DNA of 64,000 bases from Bradyrhizobium sp. 195. GTDB lineage: Bacteria > Pseudomonadota > Alphaproteobacteria > Rhizobiales > Xanthobacteraceae. The position numbers and the translations under genes are program-made. Positions 1-8,828 of the stretch are shown here, one piece after another. Within the stretch, counting starts at the first letter, position 1; every line of letters begins with the position of its first letter. The notes beneath the pieces are model-generated. The model had not been told where the DNA came from. It saw only the letters and a program-made list of their open reading frames with translations, and did not search any database. Where the stretch lies: contig NZ_CP082161.1 in the NCBI RefSeq assembly GCF_023101665.1, positions 5,766,001-5,830,000 on the forward strand, written 5' to 3'.

Positions 1-1213
1 CCGTACCGCCCTGCAGATAGACCGTCGAGTTGCCGTTACCGTCGGTGACGACCGCGCCGCTCGCGCCATACCCGCTCGGAACGCTCGGGGCACCGGTCGA
101 ACCCGGGGTCGGCGCATTCTTGAAGGTGATGACGTGACCGTCGACGTTCAGCGTCGAACCGTCCGCGATGGTCGCACCGAGCGAGCCCGCGGTCGTGGTC
201 CGGTTGACGTTCAAGCTGGCATTGCCTGCTCCCGAAGACGTGGTCAGGCCGAGCGCCTTCAGCAGGTCGGCCTTGCCGGTGACGCTCAGATCCGCACCCG
301 TCGAGCTCTTCAGCGTGACGGCGCCCGCACCAACGCTCGAAGCGGTCTGGTTGAAGCTGGTGGCGATGGTCGCAGCGCCGGCAGTGATGGAGGCCGTCTT
401 GACACCGCTGGCCAGATCGACCGCGGTCAACAGATCGCTGACGGTCGCAGCCGGAGTGCCGGCAGTGCCGAGATAGACGGTGGTGTTGCCGTTAGCGTCG
501 GTGACGAGATTGCCGCTGACGCCAGAACCGGACGCAACCGCGATCGACGCCGGAGCAGAACCCGAGCGGAACGTGATGGTCTTGCCGTTCACGGTCAGCG
601 TGTCGCCGTCGGCGGGCTGGGCGTTGCCGGCCAGGCCTGTTGCGGTCGTGCCGTTGGTGGCGATCAGGGTGATGGCGCCGGTCAGGGCCGCGGTGCCGTC
701 GCCGGCCGTTCCCGCAGTGCCCGTGAACGAGCCGATGGTGGCGCCGAGCGTCGTGGTGCCGTTCGCCGCCGTGGTGCCGCCGGCCGTGCCGTTATACAGC
801 ACGTTGCTGCTCGCGGTCGCGCTGGCGAAGCTGGTCGTGCCGCGCAGGTCGGCGGCGGTCGCACCGGAGATGGTGGTGGAGACGTTCGACTTGGTGGAGT
901 AGCCGACGGTGGTCTGCAGCGCCTGGTTGGCGATCGACTTGGCGCTGTCGATCAGCTTCTGCAACGAGGTCAGGCCGGTGTTGGCGGCCTGCAGCACCTG
1001 CACGCCGTTGGCGATGCCGTCGAGCAAATTGTTGATGTCGCTGGCGCGGTTGTCGAGCGACTGTGCGGTGAAGAAGTTGGTGGGATTGTCCAGGGCCGAG
1101 TTGACGCTCTTGCCGGTCGACAGACGGTTCTGTGTGGTGGCGAGGAGGTCAGCGGTGGACTGGAGAGAGAGGAGGTTCTGACGAACCGACGCAGAGAGAA
1201 CAATACCTGACAT
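1..1213 (-). CDS. fliC: Flagellin, large subpolar type, first tandem copy (3' part outside window)
   Basis: Flagellin is the structural subunit of the flagellar filament. It is exported by the flagellar type III apparatus and polymerised beyond FlgK/FlgL. The ATG lies at 1213-1211 and the first residues (MSGIVLSS) match the two complete copies downstream. About 404 codons are present, and the C-terminal half continues past the left edge. The visible part contains the conserved N-terminal flagellin helix domain and the first flagellin hook-IN type module (residues about 200-324), and runs into the second. It differs from the other copies near the module boundary (around 30-90 and 190-240), so it is a distinct paralogue and not an assembly duplicate. 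It is the last visible gene of a leftward array; each copy has its own upstream element and its own terminator. Confidence 0.93.
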   Translation of the reverse strand, partial: MSGIVLSASVRQNLLSLQSTADLLATTQNRLSTGKSVNSALDNPTNFFTAQSLDNRASDINNLLDGIANGVQVLQAANTGLTSLQKLIDSAKSIANQALQTTVGYSTKSNVSTTISGATAADLRGTTSFASATASSNVLYNGTAGGTTAANGTTTLGATIGSFTGTAGTAGDGTAALTGAITLIATNGTTATGLAGNAQPADGDTLTVNGKTITFRSGSAPASIAVASGSGVSGNLVTDANGNTTVYLGTAGTPAATVSDLLTAVDLASGVKTASITAGAATIATSFNQTASSVGAGAVTLKSSTGADLSVTGKADLLKALGLTTSSGAGNASLNVNRTTTAGSLGATIADGSTLNVDGHVITFKNAPTPGSTGAPSVPSGYGASGAVVTDGNGNSTVYLQGGT

Positions 1214-1291
1214 GACTCTTACCCTTCTGGCTTACGCGTCTTCGTTCGATCGCTTCGGATCGAGTGACGGGGCCAGCGTGCCGCGACATGG

Positions 1292-1340
1292 CTAACAAAG
1301 GGTGAAACGAACATCGCCTGCATAAGCGTCGGTTCACCAT
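1292..1340 (-). promoter_or_regulatory. Conserved element upstream of fliC copy 1
   Basis: Read on the minus strand, this has ATGGTGAA (1340-1333), 33 intervening bases, then TTTGTTAG (1299-1292), ending about 80 bp before the ATG. The same two octamers with exactly the same 33-base spacing precede copy 2 (3949-3901). The intervening sequence is poorly conserved, so the boxes look selected. They do not match sigma-54 or E. coli FliA consensus sequences. The factor is unknown. The rest of 1214-1538 holds the copy-2 terminator, plus an AT-rich ATTAACCATAACC stretch near 1412 that resembles a CtrA half-site. Confidence 0.5.
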
Positions 1341-1476
1341 AACCGACCGGCAGCCGCGCGCGGGTTCTGCAATCAGCCTGAAATCATTGGTGTTTCTCTG
1401 CGCTTACGCTCCATTAACCATAACCGCTGGTTACTTTTCGAAGGCCGCGCAGGACGCCGGCTGCGCGAGACGAGCG

Positions 1477-1511
1477 CAAAAGAAAGCGGCGGGGCCGAAG
1501 CCCCGCCGCCG
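1477..1511 (-). terminator. Rho-independent terminator of fliC copy 2
   Basis: On the minus strand a 10-bp GC-only stem (GCGGCGGGGC with its complement, loop TTCG) is followed by TTTCTTTTG. It lies about 30 bp beyond the copy-2 stop codon. An almost identical hairpin follows copy 3. Confidence 0.9.
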
Positions 1512-1538
1512 TAATCGTCTTGCGATGTCGTCCGCTTG

Positions 1539-3818
1539 TTAGCGGAGCAGCTGGAGCACGCTCTGCTGCGACTGGTTGGCCAGCGACAGCGCGGAGACCG
1601 CGATCGACTGCCGGGTCGACAGCGCCTGGCTGTTGGCGGCTTCGACGTTGGTGTCGGCCAGGGTCAGGTTGGACGAACCGGTCTGCAGCACGTTGATCAG
1701 GTTCTTGTTGAAGTCCTGACGAACCTGCACGATCGTCAGGTTCGAACCCAGAGCCGAAGCTTCCGAACGCAGCGTGCTCGAGGCGGAGTTCAGGTTCGTG
1801 AGCACCTTGTTGGTGGCAGCGTTATCGATGAAGTCGACACCGCTGGTCAGCGCAGCGAGGCCCAGACCCTTGGAGTTGTAGGTCACGCCCGTGATGCTCA
1901 GGCTCGACTTGGCAGTCTCGTCGAACACCAGCTTGAGCTGGTCGCCGTTCAAGAGGTTGACACCGTTGAACGAGGAGTCCTGCGCCGTCGAGTCGATCTG
2001 GTTCAGGATGTTGTTGTACTGGTTGACGAGATTGGCACGCGAGGTCTGCGCAACCGTATCCTGGACGGGGCTGGAAGCCGTCGAGAAGGTCAGCGCCGAA
2101 GTCAGCGTACCGCCGATCGAACCACCTGCGGCGCTCGAACCGATGGTCGAGGACGCGTAGTCGTTGGTGGTCGAGACCGTCAGCAGGCCGTTGGCGTCGA
2201 TCGTCGCCGTCAGGTTGTTGGCCTGAAGCTTGGTGTTGAGCTGATCGAGCGTCTTGACCGTGCCGTTGGTGCCGTCACCGAAGGTGGCGGTGACCGCCGT
2301 GCCGCCGTTGAAGGAGGAGAAGGTCAAGGTCTTGCCGGTGATGCCGCCGACGCCCGAAGTGCGCGCCGCGGTGAAGGCGGTCGAAGTGCCGGTGTTGCCG
2401 GCGAAGCCGAGCGCATTCAGCGCGTTGCCGGTGCCGGTGATCGACAGATCGGCGTTGACGCCGGTCGAGAGCTTGAGCTGACCCGAGGCGTTGATCGACG
2501 AGTTGGTCTGGCCGGTGGCGGTCGCAAGCGTCGCGGTGCCGTTGGCATTGACCGTCGCGGTCTGCACGCCGGTGGCAAGGTCGATCGCCTTCAGCACGTC
2601 ATTGACCGTACCGCCCTGCAGATAGACCGTCGAGTTGCCGGCGCCATCCGTGAGAACGTTGCCGCTCGCACCGAAGCCGCTCGGAACGCTCGGCGCACCG
2701 GTCGAACCCGGGATCGGCGCGTTCTTGAAGGTGATGACGTGACCGTCGACGTTCAGCGTCGAGCCGTCCGCGATCGTCGCACCGAGCGAGCCCGCGCTCG
2801 TGGTCCGGTTGACGCTCACGGTAGCGTTGCCGCCGCCCACAGACGTGGTCAAGCCGAGAGACTTGAGCAGGTCGGCCTTGCCGGTGACGCTCAGATCCGC
2901 ACCCGTCGAGCTCTTCAGCGTGACGGCGCCCGCACCAACGCTCGAAGCGGTCTGGTTGAAGCTGGTGGCGATGGTCGCAGCGCCGGCAGTGATGGAGGCC
3001 GTCTTGACGCCGCTGGCCAGATCGACCGCGGTCAACAGATCGTTGACGGTCGCAGCCGGGGTGCCCGCGGTCCCGAGATAGACCGTGGTGTTGCCGCTGC
3101 CGTCGGTGACGAGGTTGCCGCTGACGCCAGAGCCGGACGCAACCCCAGTTGACGCCGGAGCAGAACCCGAGCGGAAGGTGATGGTCTTGCCGTTCACGGT
3201 CAGCGTGTCGCCGTCGGCGGGCTGGGCGTTGCCGGCCAGGCCTGTTGCGGTCGTGCCGTTGGTGGCGATCAGGGTGATGGCGCCGGTCAGGGCCGCGGTG
3301 CCGTCGCCGGCCGTTCCCGCAGTGCCCGTGAAGGTGCCGATGGTGGCGCCGAGCGTCGTCGTGCCGGTCGCCGCGGTGGTGCCGCCGGCAGCGCCGTTAT
3401 ACACGACGTTGCTGCTCGCGGTCGCGCTGGCGAAGCTGGTCGTGCCGCGCAGGTCGGCCGCCGTCGCACCCGAGATGGTGGTGGAGACGTTCGACTTGGT
3501 GGAGTAGCCGACGGTGGTCTGCAGCGCCTGGTTGGCGATCGACTTGGCGCTGTCGATCAGCTTCTGCAGCGAGGTGATGCCGGTGTTGGCGGCCTGCAGC
3601 ACCTGCACGCCGTTGGCGATGCCGTCGAGCAGATTGTTGATGTCGCTGGCGCGGTTGTCGAGCGACTGTGCGGTGAAGAAGTTGGTGGGATTGTCCAGGG
3701 CCGAGTTGACGCTCTTGCCGGTCGACAGACGGCTTTGTGTGGTGGCGAGAAGATCAGCGGTGGACTGGAGAGAGAGCAGGTTCTGACGAACCGACGAAGA
3801 GAGGACGATACCGGACAT
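1539..3818 (-). CDS. fliC: Flagellin, large subpolar type, second tandem copy
   Basis: Complete filament subunit of 759 aa, far longer than typical 270-500 aa flagellins. Residues 1-110 and about 620-759 are the conserved helical D0/D1 domains that pack the filament core (SLSxANQSQQSVLQLLR C-terminus). The extra length lies in the surface-exposed middle, which carries two related modules at about 201-324 and 352-472. Each opens with a beta motif of the form TLTVNGKTITF / TLNVDGHVITF and continues with a VNDLL/VNDVL helix. These are typical flagellin hook-IN features. The size matches what is known of the thick subpolar flagellum flagellins of B. japonicum. From about 2471 to 3357 the DNA is nearly identical to copy 3. 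Confidence 0.96.
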   Translation of the reverse strand: MSGIVLSSSVRQNLLSLQSTADLLATTQSRLSTGKSVNSALDNPTNFFTAQSLDNRASDINNLLDGIANGVQVLQAANTGITSLQKLIDSAKSIANQALQTTVGYSTKSNVSTTISGATAADLRGTTSFASATASSNVVYNGAAGGTTAATGTTTLGATIGTFTGTAGTAGDGTAALTGAITLIATNGTTATGLAGNAQPADGDTLTVNGKTITFRSGSAPASTGVASGSGVSGNLVTDGSGNTTVYLGTAGTPAATVNDLLTAVDLASGVKTASITAGAATIATSFNQTASSVGAGAVTLKSSTGADLSVTGKADLLKSLGLTTSVGGGNATVSVNRTTSAGSLGATIADGSTLNVDGHVITFKNAPIPGSTGAPSVPSGFGASGNVLTDGAGNSTVYLQGGTVNDVLKAIDLATGVQTATVNANGTATLATATGQTNSSINASGQLKLSTGVNADLSITGTGNALNALGFAGNTGTSTAFTAARTSGVGGITGKTLTFSSFNGGTAVTATFGDGTNGTVKTLDQLNTKLQANNLTATIDANGLLTVSTTNDYASSTIGSSAAGGSIGGTLTSALTFSTASSPVQDTVAQTSRANLVNQYNNILNQIDSTAQDSSFNGVNLLNGDQLKLVFDETAKSSLSITGVTYNSKGLGLAALTSGVDFIDNAATNKVLTNLNSASSTLRSEASALGSNLTIVQVRQDFNKNLINVLQTGSSNLTLADTNVEAANSQALSTRQSIAVSALSLANQSQQSVLQLLR

Positions 3819-3900
3819 TGAGTGTTACCCTTCTGGTACGCAACGCAACAAACAAACTTCGATTAGGATTAATCGATGCCGGGACGGTGAACGCAGACGG

Positions 3901-3949
3901 CTAACAAAGCATGAAGCGTGTCGCGGCAGCCCTTGTCCGGATTCACCAT
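3901..3949 (-). promoter_or_regulatory. Conserved element upstream of fliC copy 2
   Basis: ATGGTGAA (3949-3942), 33 bases, TTTGTTAG (3908-3901) on the minus strand, about 83 bp before the ATG. It is the same pair and spacing as before copy 1. The remainder of 3819-4180 holds a TTAGGATTAATC A/T-rich stretch near 3863 and the copy-3 terminator. No gene is seen there. Confidence 0.5.
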
Positions 3950-4116
3950 ACGCGCGTTCGGAGCCGGATCGTGCCCGCCTATATCGCCATGATAAAATGA
4001 TGCTTTTCGGTGCAGCGACGAGGCGTTTGCGACTTGTCAACCATAACTCAGAGTGAGCAATTGGCTGCATCGAACGCATCCTCTCCACCCGCCGAGCGGC
4101 ACCTTGATGCAGGTAC

Positions 4117-4152
4117 AAAAAAAGAAAGCGGCGGGGCCGAAGCCCCGCCGCC
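4117..4152 (-). terminator. Rho-independent terminator of fliC copy 3
   Basis: On the minus strand, a GC-only 10-bp stem with TTCG loop followed by TTTCTTTTTTT, about 30 bp after the copy-3 stop. The stem is identical to that after copy 2. This implies each flagellin is at least partly a monocistronic transcript. Confidence 0.92.
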
Positions 4153-4180
4153 GGATCTTGCTTGCGATGTCGTCCGCGAC

Positions 4181-6460
4181 TTAGCGGAGCAGCTGCAGCA
4201 CGCTCTGCTGCGACTGGTTGGCCAGCGAGAGCGCGGAGACCGCGATCGACTGGCGGGTCGACAGCGCCTGGCTGTTGGCCGCTTCGGTATTGGTGTCGGC
4301 CAGGGTCAGGTTGGACGAGCCGGTCTGCAGCACGTTGATCAGGCTCTTGTTGAAGTCCTGACGAACCTGCACCACCGAGAGGTTCGAGCCGAGGCTCGAG
4401 GCTTCCGAGCGCAGCGTGCTCGACGCGGCGTTCAGGTTCGACAGCACCTTGTTGGTCGCGGAGTTGTCGATGAAGTCGACACCGCTGGTCAACGCAGCGA
4501 GGCCCAGACCCTTGGAGTTGTAGGTCACGCCCGTGATGCTGAGGTTCGACTTGCCGGTTTCGTCGAACACCAGCTTGAGCTGGTCGCCGTTCAGGAGGTT
4601 GACACCGTTGAACGAGGAGTCCTGCGAGGTCGTGTCGATCTGGTTCAGGATGTTGTTGTACTGAGACACCAGATTGGCGCGAGCCGTCTGAGCAACCGTA
4701 TCCTGGACGGGGGTGGAAGCCGTCGAGAAGGTCAGCGACGAGGTCAGCGTACCGCCGATCGCACCACCTGCGGCGCTCGAACCGATGGTCGAGGACGCGT
4801 AGTCGTTGGTGGTCGAGACCGTCAGCAGGCCGTTGGCGTCGATCGTCGCCGTCAGGTTGTTGGCCTGAAGCTTGGTGTTGAGCTGATCGAGCGTCTTGAC
4901 CGTGCCATTGGTGCCGTCGCCGAAGGTGACGTTGACCGCCGTGCCGCCGTTGAAGGAGGAGAAGGTCAAGGTCTTGCCGCTGATGCCGCCGACGCCCGAA
5001 GTGCGCGCCGCGGTGAAGGCGGTCGCCGTTCCGGTGTTGCCGGCGAGGCCAAGCGCATTCAGCGCGTTGCCGGTGCCGGTGATCGACAGATCGGCGTTGA
5101 CGCCGGTCGATAGCTTGAGCTGACCCGAGGCGTTGATCGACGAGTTGGTCTGGCCGGTGGCGGTCGCAAGCGTCGCGGTGCCGTTGGCATTGACCGTCGC
5201 GGTCTGCACGCCGGTGGCAAGATCGATCGCCTTCAGCACGTCATTGACCGTACCGCCCTGCAGATAGACCGTCGAGTTGCCGGCGCCATCCGTGAGAACG
5301 TTGCCGCTCGCACCGAAGCCGCTCGGAACGCTCGGCGCACCGGTCGAACCCGGGATCGGCGCGTTCTTGAAGGTGATGACGTGACCGTCGACGTTCAGCG
5401 TCGAGCCGTCCGCGATCGTCGCACCGAGCGAGCCCGCGCTCGTGGTCCGGTTGACGCTCACGGTAGCGTTGCCGCCCCCCACAGACGTGGTCAAGCCGAG
5501 AGACTTGAGCAGGTCGGCCTTGCCGGTGACGCTCAGATCCGCACCCGTCGAGCTCTTCAGCGTGACGGCGCCCGCACCAACGCTCGAAGCGGTCTGGTTG
5601 AAGCTGGTGGCGATGGTCGCAGCGCCGGCAGTGATGGAGGCCGTCTTGACGCCGCTGGCCAGATCGACCGCGGTCAACAGATCGTTGACGGTCGCAGCCG
5701 GGGTGCCCGCGGTCCCGAGATAGACCGTGGTGTTGCCGCTGCCGTCGGTGACGAGGTTGCCGCTGACGCCAGAGCCGGACGCAACCCCAGTTGACGCCGG
5801 AGCAGAACCCGAGCGGAAGGTGATGGTCTTGCCGTTCACGGTCAGCGTGTCGCCGTCGGCGGGCTGGGCGTTGCCGGCCAGGCCTGTTGCGGTCGTGCCG
5901 TTGGTGGCGATCAGGGTGATGGCGCCGGTCAAGGCCGCGGTGCCGTCGCCGGCCGTTCCCGCAGTGCCCGTGAAGGTGCCGATGGTGGCGCCGAGCGTCG
6001 TGGTGCCGCTCGCAGCCGTCGTGCCGCCGGCAGCGCCGCTAAACACAACGTTGCTGCTCGCCGTCGCGCTGGCGAACGAAGTCGTGCCACGCAGGTCGGC
6101 CGCCGTCGCACCCGAGATGGTGGCGGAGACGTTCGACTTGGTGGAGTAGCCGACGGTGGTCTGCAGCGCCTGGTTGGCGATCGACTTGGCGCTGTCGATC
6201 AGCTTCTGCAGCGAGGTGATGCCGGTGTTGGCAGCCTGCAGCACCTGCACGCCGTTGGCGATGCCGTCGAGCAGATTGTTGATGTCGCTGGCGCGGTTGT
6301 CGAGCGACTGTGCGGTGAAGAAGTTGGTGGGATTGTCCAGGGCCGAGTTGACGCTCTTGCCGGTCGACAGACGGTTCTGCGTGGTGGCGAGGAGGTCAGC
6401 GGTGGACTGGAGGGAGAGCAGGTTCTGACGAACCGATGAGGAGAGGACGATACCTGACAT
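4181..6460 (-). CDS. fliC: Flagellin, large subpolar type, third tandem copy
   Basis: Complete 759-aa filament subunit, the same length as copy 2. Protein differences from copy 2 cluster in residues 29-150 (for example NVVFSGAAGG against NVVYNGAAGG) and after about residue 470. Residues roughly 155-470 look identical. The two hook-IN type modules are at about 201-324 and 352-472. It is the first gene of the leftward flagellin array and is divergent from flbT. FlbT proteins are known to act on flagellin mRNA leaders, and the leader here is long (over 90 bp from the TTCGTTAG element to the ATG), leaving room for such control. Confidence 0.96.
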   Translation of the reverse strand: MSGIVLSSSVRQNLLSLQSTADLLATTQNRLSTGKSVNSALDNPTNFFTAQSLDNRASDINNLLDGIANGVQVLQAANTGITSLQKLIDSAKSIANQALQTTVGYSTKSNVSATISGATAADLRGTTSFASATASSNVVFSGAAGGTTAASGTTTLGATIGTFTGTAGTAGDGTAALTGAITLIATNGTTATGLAGNAQPADGDTLTVNGKTITFRSGSAPASTGVASGSGVSGNLVTDGSGNTTVYLGTAGTPAATVNDLLTAVDLASGVKTASITAGAATIATSFNQTASSVGAGAVTLKSSTGADLSVTGKADLLKSLGLTTSVGGGNATVSVNRTTSAGSLGATIADGSTLNVDGHVITFKNAPIPGSTGAPSVPSGFGASGNVLTDGAGNSTVYLQGGTVNDVLKAIDLATGVQTATVNANGTATLATATGQTNSSINASGQLKLSTGVNADLSITGTGNALNALGLAGNTGTATAFTAARTSGVGGISGKTLTFSSFNGGTAVNVTFGDGTNGTVKTLDQLNTKLQANNLTATIDANGLLTVSTTNDYASSTIGSSAAGGAIGGTLTSSLTFSTASTPVQDTVAQTARANLVSQYNNILNQIDTTSQDSSFNGVNLLNGDQLKLVFDETGKSNLSITGVTYNSKGLGLAALTSGVDFIDNSATNKVLSNLNAASSTLRSEASSLGSNLSVVQVRQDFNKSLINVLQTGSSNLTLADTNTEAANSQALSTRQSIAVSALSLANQSQQSVLQLLR

Positions 6461-6781
6461 AACTCTGTTACCTTTCTGGTAAACGACGCGACTGTTACAC
6501 GTCTGCTTGGATCGAGATCGACCCAGCGACCGGCGGACCGTGGGGCGGAGTCCTCTAACGAAACATGAAATGAAACCGGCGCTTTTACTGAGTCGGCGCT
6601 CGATTCGGCCGATCCGCCCGGCTGCGGCGCGGCACCGCCGCGCTATTTCAACGTTGATATGACTGCGCTTTTCAGCGCGAATGCCGGCGATTTACAACTC
6701 GTTAACTAATGTTGATGGAGTATTGCGCCTTGACCCGCCGCAACACACGCTCGGTTACGAAAGCGTTGATGGAGAACAGGC
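6461..6781. promoter_or_regulatory. Divergent fliC/flbT intergenic region
   Basis: No gene seen. On the minus strand, TTTCATGTTTCGTTAG (6569-6554) resembles the TTTGTTAG element of the other flagellin copies, here 94 bp before the ATG. The partner ATGGTGAA box is not at the expected spacing. On the plus strand, TTAACTAATGTTGAT (6702-6716) is an imperfect CtrA-like site (TTAA-N7-TGAT) about 70 bp before flbT. The flbT ribosome site is GGAGAA, ending 6 bp before its ATG. Confidence 0.45.
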
Positions 6782-7222
6782 ATGGCCCTCAAGGTCGAGC
6801 TCAGGCCGCACGAACGTATCATCGTCGGTAACTGCGTGATTACCAACACGGACCAGCGTGCCCGCCTCCTGATCGACGGCGACAACGTGCCGATCCTGCG
6901 CGAGCGCGACATCCTCACGCCCGAGACCGCCGATACGCCGGCCAAGCTCGTCTATCTGGCGGTCCAGCTCATGTACATCTCGCCGGATCCGCAGACCCAG
7001 CACGGCACCTATTTCAACCTGGTGCGCGACATCGTCACCGCGGTGCCGAGCGCCTGGCCGATTATCGAGGCCATCAACAACAACATCCTGAACGGCGACC
7101 TCTACCGGGCGCTAAAGGACGCCCGCAAGCTGATCGCCTATGAAGAGAAGCTGCGCAGCCAATTCGAGGCCACCCATCCCAAGGCGGACGCGGACAACGC
7201 CGACGTGAGCTCCGCCGCCTGA
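6782..7222 (+). CDS. flbT: Flagellin mRNA regulator FlbT
   Basis: 146 aa and collinear with the FlbT family from its start (MALKVELRPHERIIVGNCVI) through the YISPDPQTQHGTYFNLVRDI region. FlbT is a cytoplasmic post-transcriptional regulator that, in Caulobacter, binds the 5' leader of flagellin mRNA and couples its translation or stability to hook completion. Bradyrhizobium has FlbT paralogues for its two flagellar systems; this one sits with the large flagellins. Its usual partner gene flaF is not beside it: the next gene is convergent and unrelated. The ATG has a GGAGAA ribosome site. Confidence 0.95.
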   Translation: MALKVELRPHERIIVGNCVITNTDQRARLLIDGDNVPILRERDILTPETADTPAKLVYLAVQLMYISPDPQTQHGTYFNLVRDIVTAVPSAWPIIEAINNNILNGDLYRALKDARKLIAYEEKLRSQFEATHPKADADNADVSSAA

Positions 7223-7270
7223 CCACACGCCTTCGCGTGCCGAAGCCGCGCGGACGACCAAGTCCCGCAA

Positions 7271-7315
7271 ACGACAACGGCCCCGGATCGCCTCCGGGGC
7301 CGTCGTCCGTTTCAG
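7271..7315. terminator. Bidirectional terminator between flbT and the PLP decarboxylase gene
   Basis: A long GC-rich inverted repeat (ACGGCCCCGGA ... TCCGGGGCCGT, extended by ACGAC/GTCGT) lies between two convergent stop codons. It is followed by a short T-containing tail on the plus strand. Confidence 0.8.
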
Positions 7316-7328
7316 GCATGCACCAGTG

Positions 7329-8828
7329 CTATTGCGCCGCGAGCGGCGGCGCTTCGACCTCGATCATTCCGTCGCCGCACCGCCGGCCGCCAAACTCCAG
7401 CACGGCCGCGACCAGCGCATCGATGTCCGCCTCCTCGGTACGGTGATTGACGATCGCAGCGCGGATCGCAAACTTGCCGTTCAGCGTCGTGCTCGACGGC
7501 GCTGCTATTCCGGACTCCTGAATATCGGCGACGATCTCGCGATTGATCGCATCATCGGCACGGTAGCGGAAGCAGACGATGTTGAGGTTGACCGGCGCCA
7601 GCAATTCCAGGCGCGGCTCGGCAAGAATGCGCGTCTCCAGATATTTCGCGAGCGCGCAGCTTCGCGCGATCGTCGCACCCAGCCGGTCGATGCCGAACGT
7701 CTTCAGCGTGAACCAGGTCTTCAACGCACGGAAGCCGCGCGACAGATCGGGTCCGAGATCGCAGGGCCAGACCGCCCCCGCCGCAAGCCCCCTCGCCTCA
7801 CGCCGCAGATAGGCCGCCGGCTGCGCAAAGGCCTGCCGATGCTGCTCGCCGTCACGTACCAGCAGGAAGCCGGCATCGTAAGGCACCTGTCCCCATTTGT
7901 GGAAATCGAGCGCGATGGAATCGGCGAGCTCGATGCCGCCGAGCAGCGGCGCGAGCTCGGGCGAGAAGATCGCGAGCGCACCGAAAGCACCGTCGACGTG
8001 AAACCAGATCCCCTCCTCGCGGCACAGCTGCGCGATGGCCTTGAGGTCGTCGATCGCACCGATGTCGACCGTGCCGGCAGAGGCAACGATCAGGAACGGC
8101 TTGAAGCCGACCTCGCGATCAACGGCGATTTGCGCGCGTAGCGCGGCAACATCGATGCGATGATCGGCATCGACGGCGATCTTGCGCAGCGCATCCGTGC
8201 CGAGCCCGGCAATGTCCATCGCCCTGGAGACGCAGCCATGCGCGGCCTGCGAGGTATAGGCCGTGAGCAGAGCGCCATCGTTGCCGATGCCGTATTGCCG
8301 CGCCAGCGTGCCGAGCGCGTTCGTGCGCGCCACCAGCACCGCCATTAGATTGGCCATCGACGTGCCCGTGACGAAGATGCCGCTCGCGCTGTCCGGAAAG
8401 GCGAACAGGCGGCGCATCCAGTCCACGATCTGGCGCTCGACCTCGATCGGCATGTGATCGCGACCACCGAGATTGGCGTTGAGACCGGCTGCGAGCATTT
8501 CCGCGAGCATGCCGACCGCGGTGCCGCCGCCATGCACCCAGCCCATGAAGCCGGGATGGACGTTGCCGGTCGCAAACGGCGCGACGTGCTCGGCGAATTC
8601 GCGATAGACCTCGGCGAGGTCGCTCGCCTCGCGCGGCACGTCTGCCTTGAAGGCCGCGCGGGTCGCATCGGGGATCGGCTGCCAGACCGGGCGCGCCCGA
8701 ACGTCGGCGATGCCGTCGATCGTCTCGTCCAGCATGCGATGGGCGAGCGCGCGAAATGCGCTCCAGTCCTGCGGGTCGAGCGAGGCGTGCGCGACGGAGC
8801 TTTGCGCGTTGCGGACGATCTCGTTCAT
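7329..8828 (-). CDS. PLP-dependent amino-acid decarboxylase (group II, aromatic/glutamate type)
   Basis: 499 aa from the ATG at 8828, preceded by GAGGGGAG. This is a fold-type I decarboxylase, converting an L-amino acid to its amine with loss of CO2. The PLP Schiff-base lysine is K311 in DFHKWGQVPYDAG. D279 in WFHVDGAFG should contact the pyridine nitrogen, and H197 in SQAAHGCV should stack on PLP. The N-terminal VHPGFMGWVHGGGT segment is typical of aromatic-L-amino-acid decarboxylases. The substrate cannot be read from sequence. Its ATG overlaps the stop of the preceding ATP-grasp gene (ATGA), indicating translational coupling. It is the last gene of a four-gene cassette lying between flgL and flbT. 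A longer reading frame starts further upstream, but that extension overlaps the ATP-grasp gene and lacks family similarity. Confidence 0.9.
   Translation of the reverse strand: MNEIVRNAQSSVAHASLDPQDWSAFRALAHRMLDETIDGIADVRARPVWQPIPDATRAAFKADVPREASDLAEVYREFAEHVAPFATGNVHPGFMGWVHGGGTAVGMLAEMLAAGLNANLGGRDHMPIEVERQIVDWMRRLFAFPDSASGIFVTGTSMANLMAVLVARTNALGTLARQYGIGNDGALLTAYTSQAAHGCVSRAMDIAGLGTDALRKIAVDADHRIDVAALRAQIAVDREVGFKPFLIVASAGTVDIGAIDDLKAIAQLCREEGIWFHVDGAFGALAIFSPELAPLLGGIELADSIALDFHKWGQVPYDAGFLLVRDGEQHRQAFAQPAAYLRREARGLAAGAVWPCDLGPDLSRGFRALKTWFTLKTFGIDRLGATIARSCALAKYLETRILAEPRLELLAPVNLNIVCFRYRADDAINREIVADIQESGIAAPSSTTLNGKFAIRAAIVNHRTEEADIDALVAAVLEFGGRRCGDGMIEVEAPPLAAQ

Noticed and set aside
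1214..1538. Sigma-54 promoters for the flagellin copies
   Set aside because: No GG-N10-GC with supporting TGGC/TTGC bases was found in 1214-1476, 3819-4100 or 6461-6700 on the minus strand, unlike upstream of flgE.
1536..3152. 538-aa plus-strand open frame opposite flagellin copy 2 (and a similar one at 4010-5113)
   Set aside because: It is the mirror of GC-rich flagellin codons; arginine/glycine-rich, no ribosome site, no domain, and recurs opposite each flagellin only because the copies are similar.
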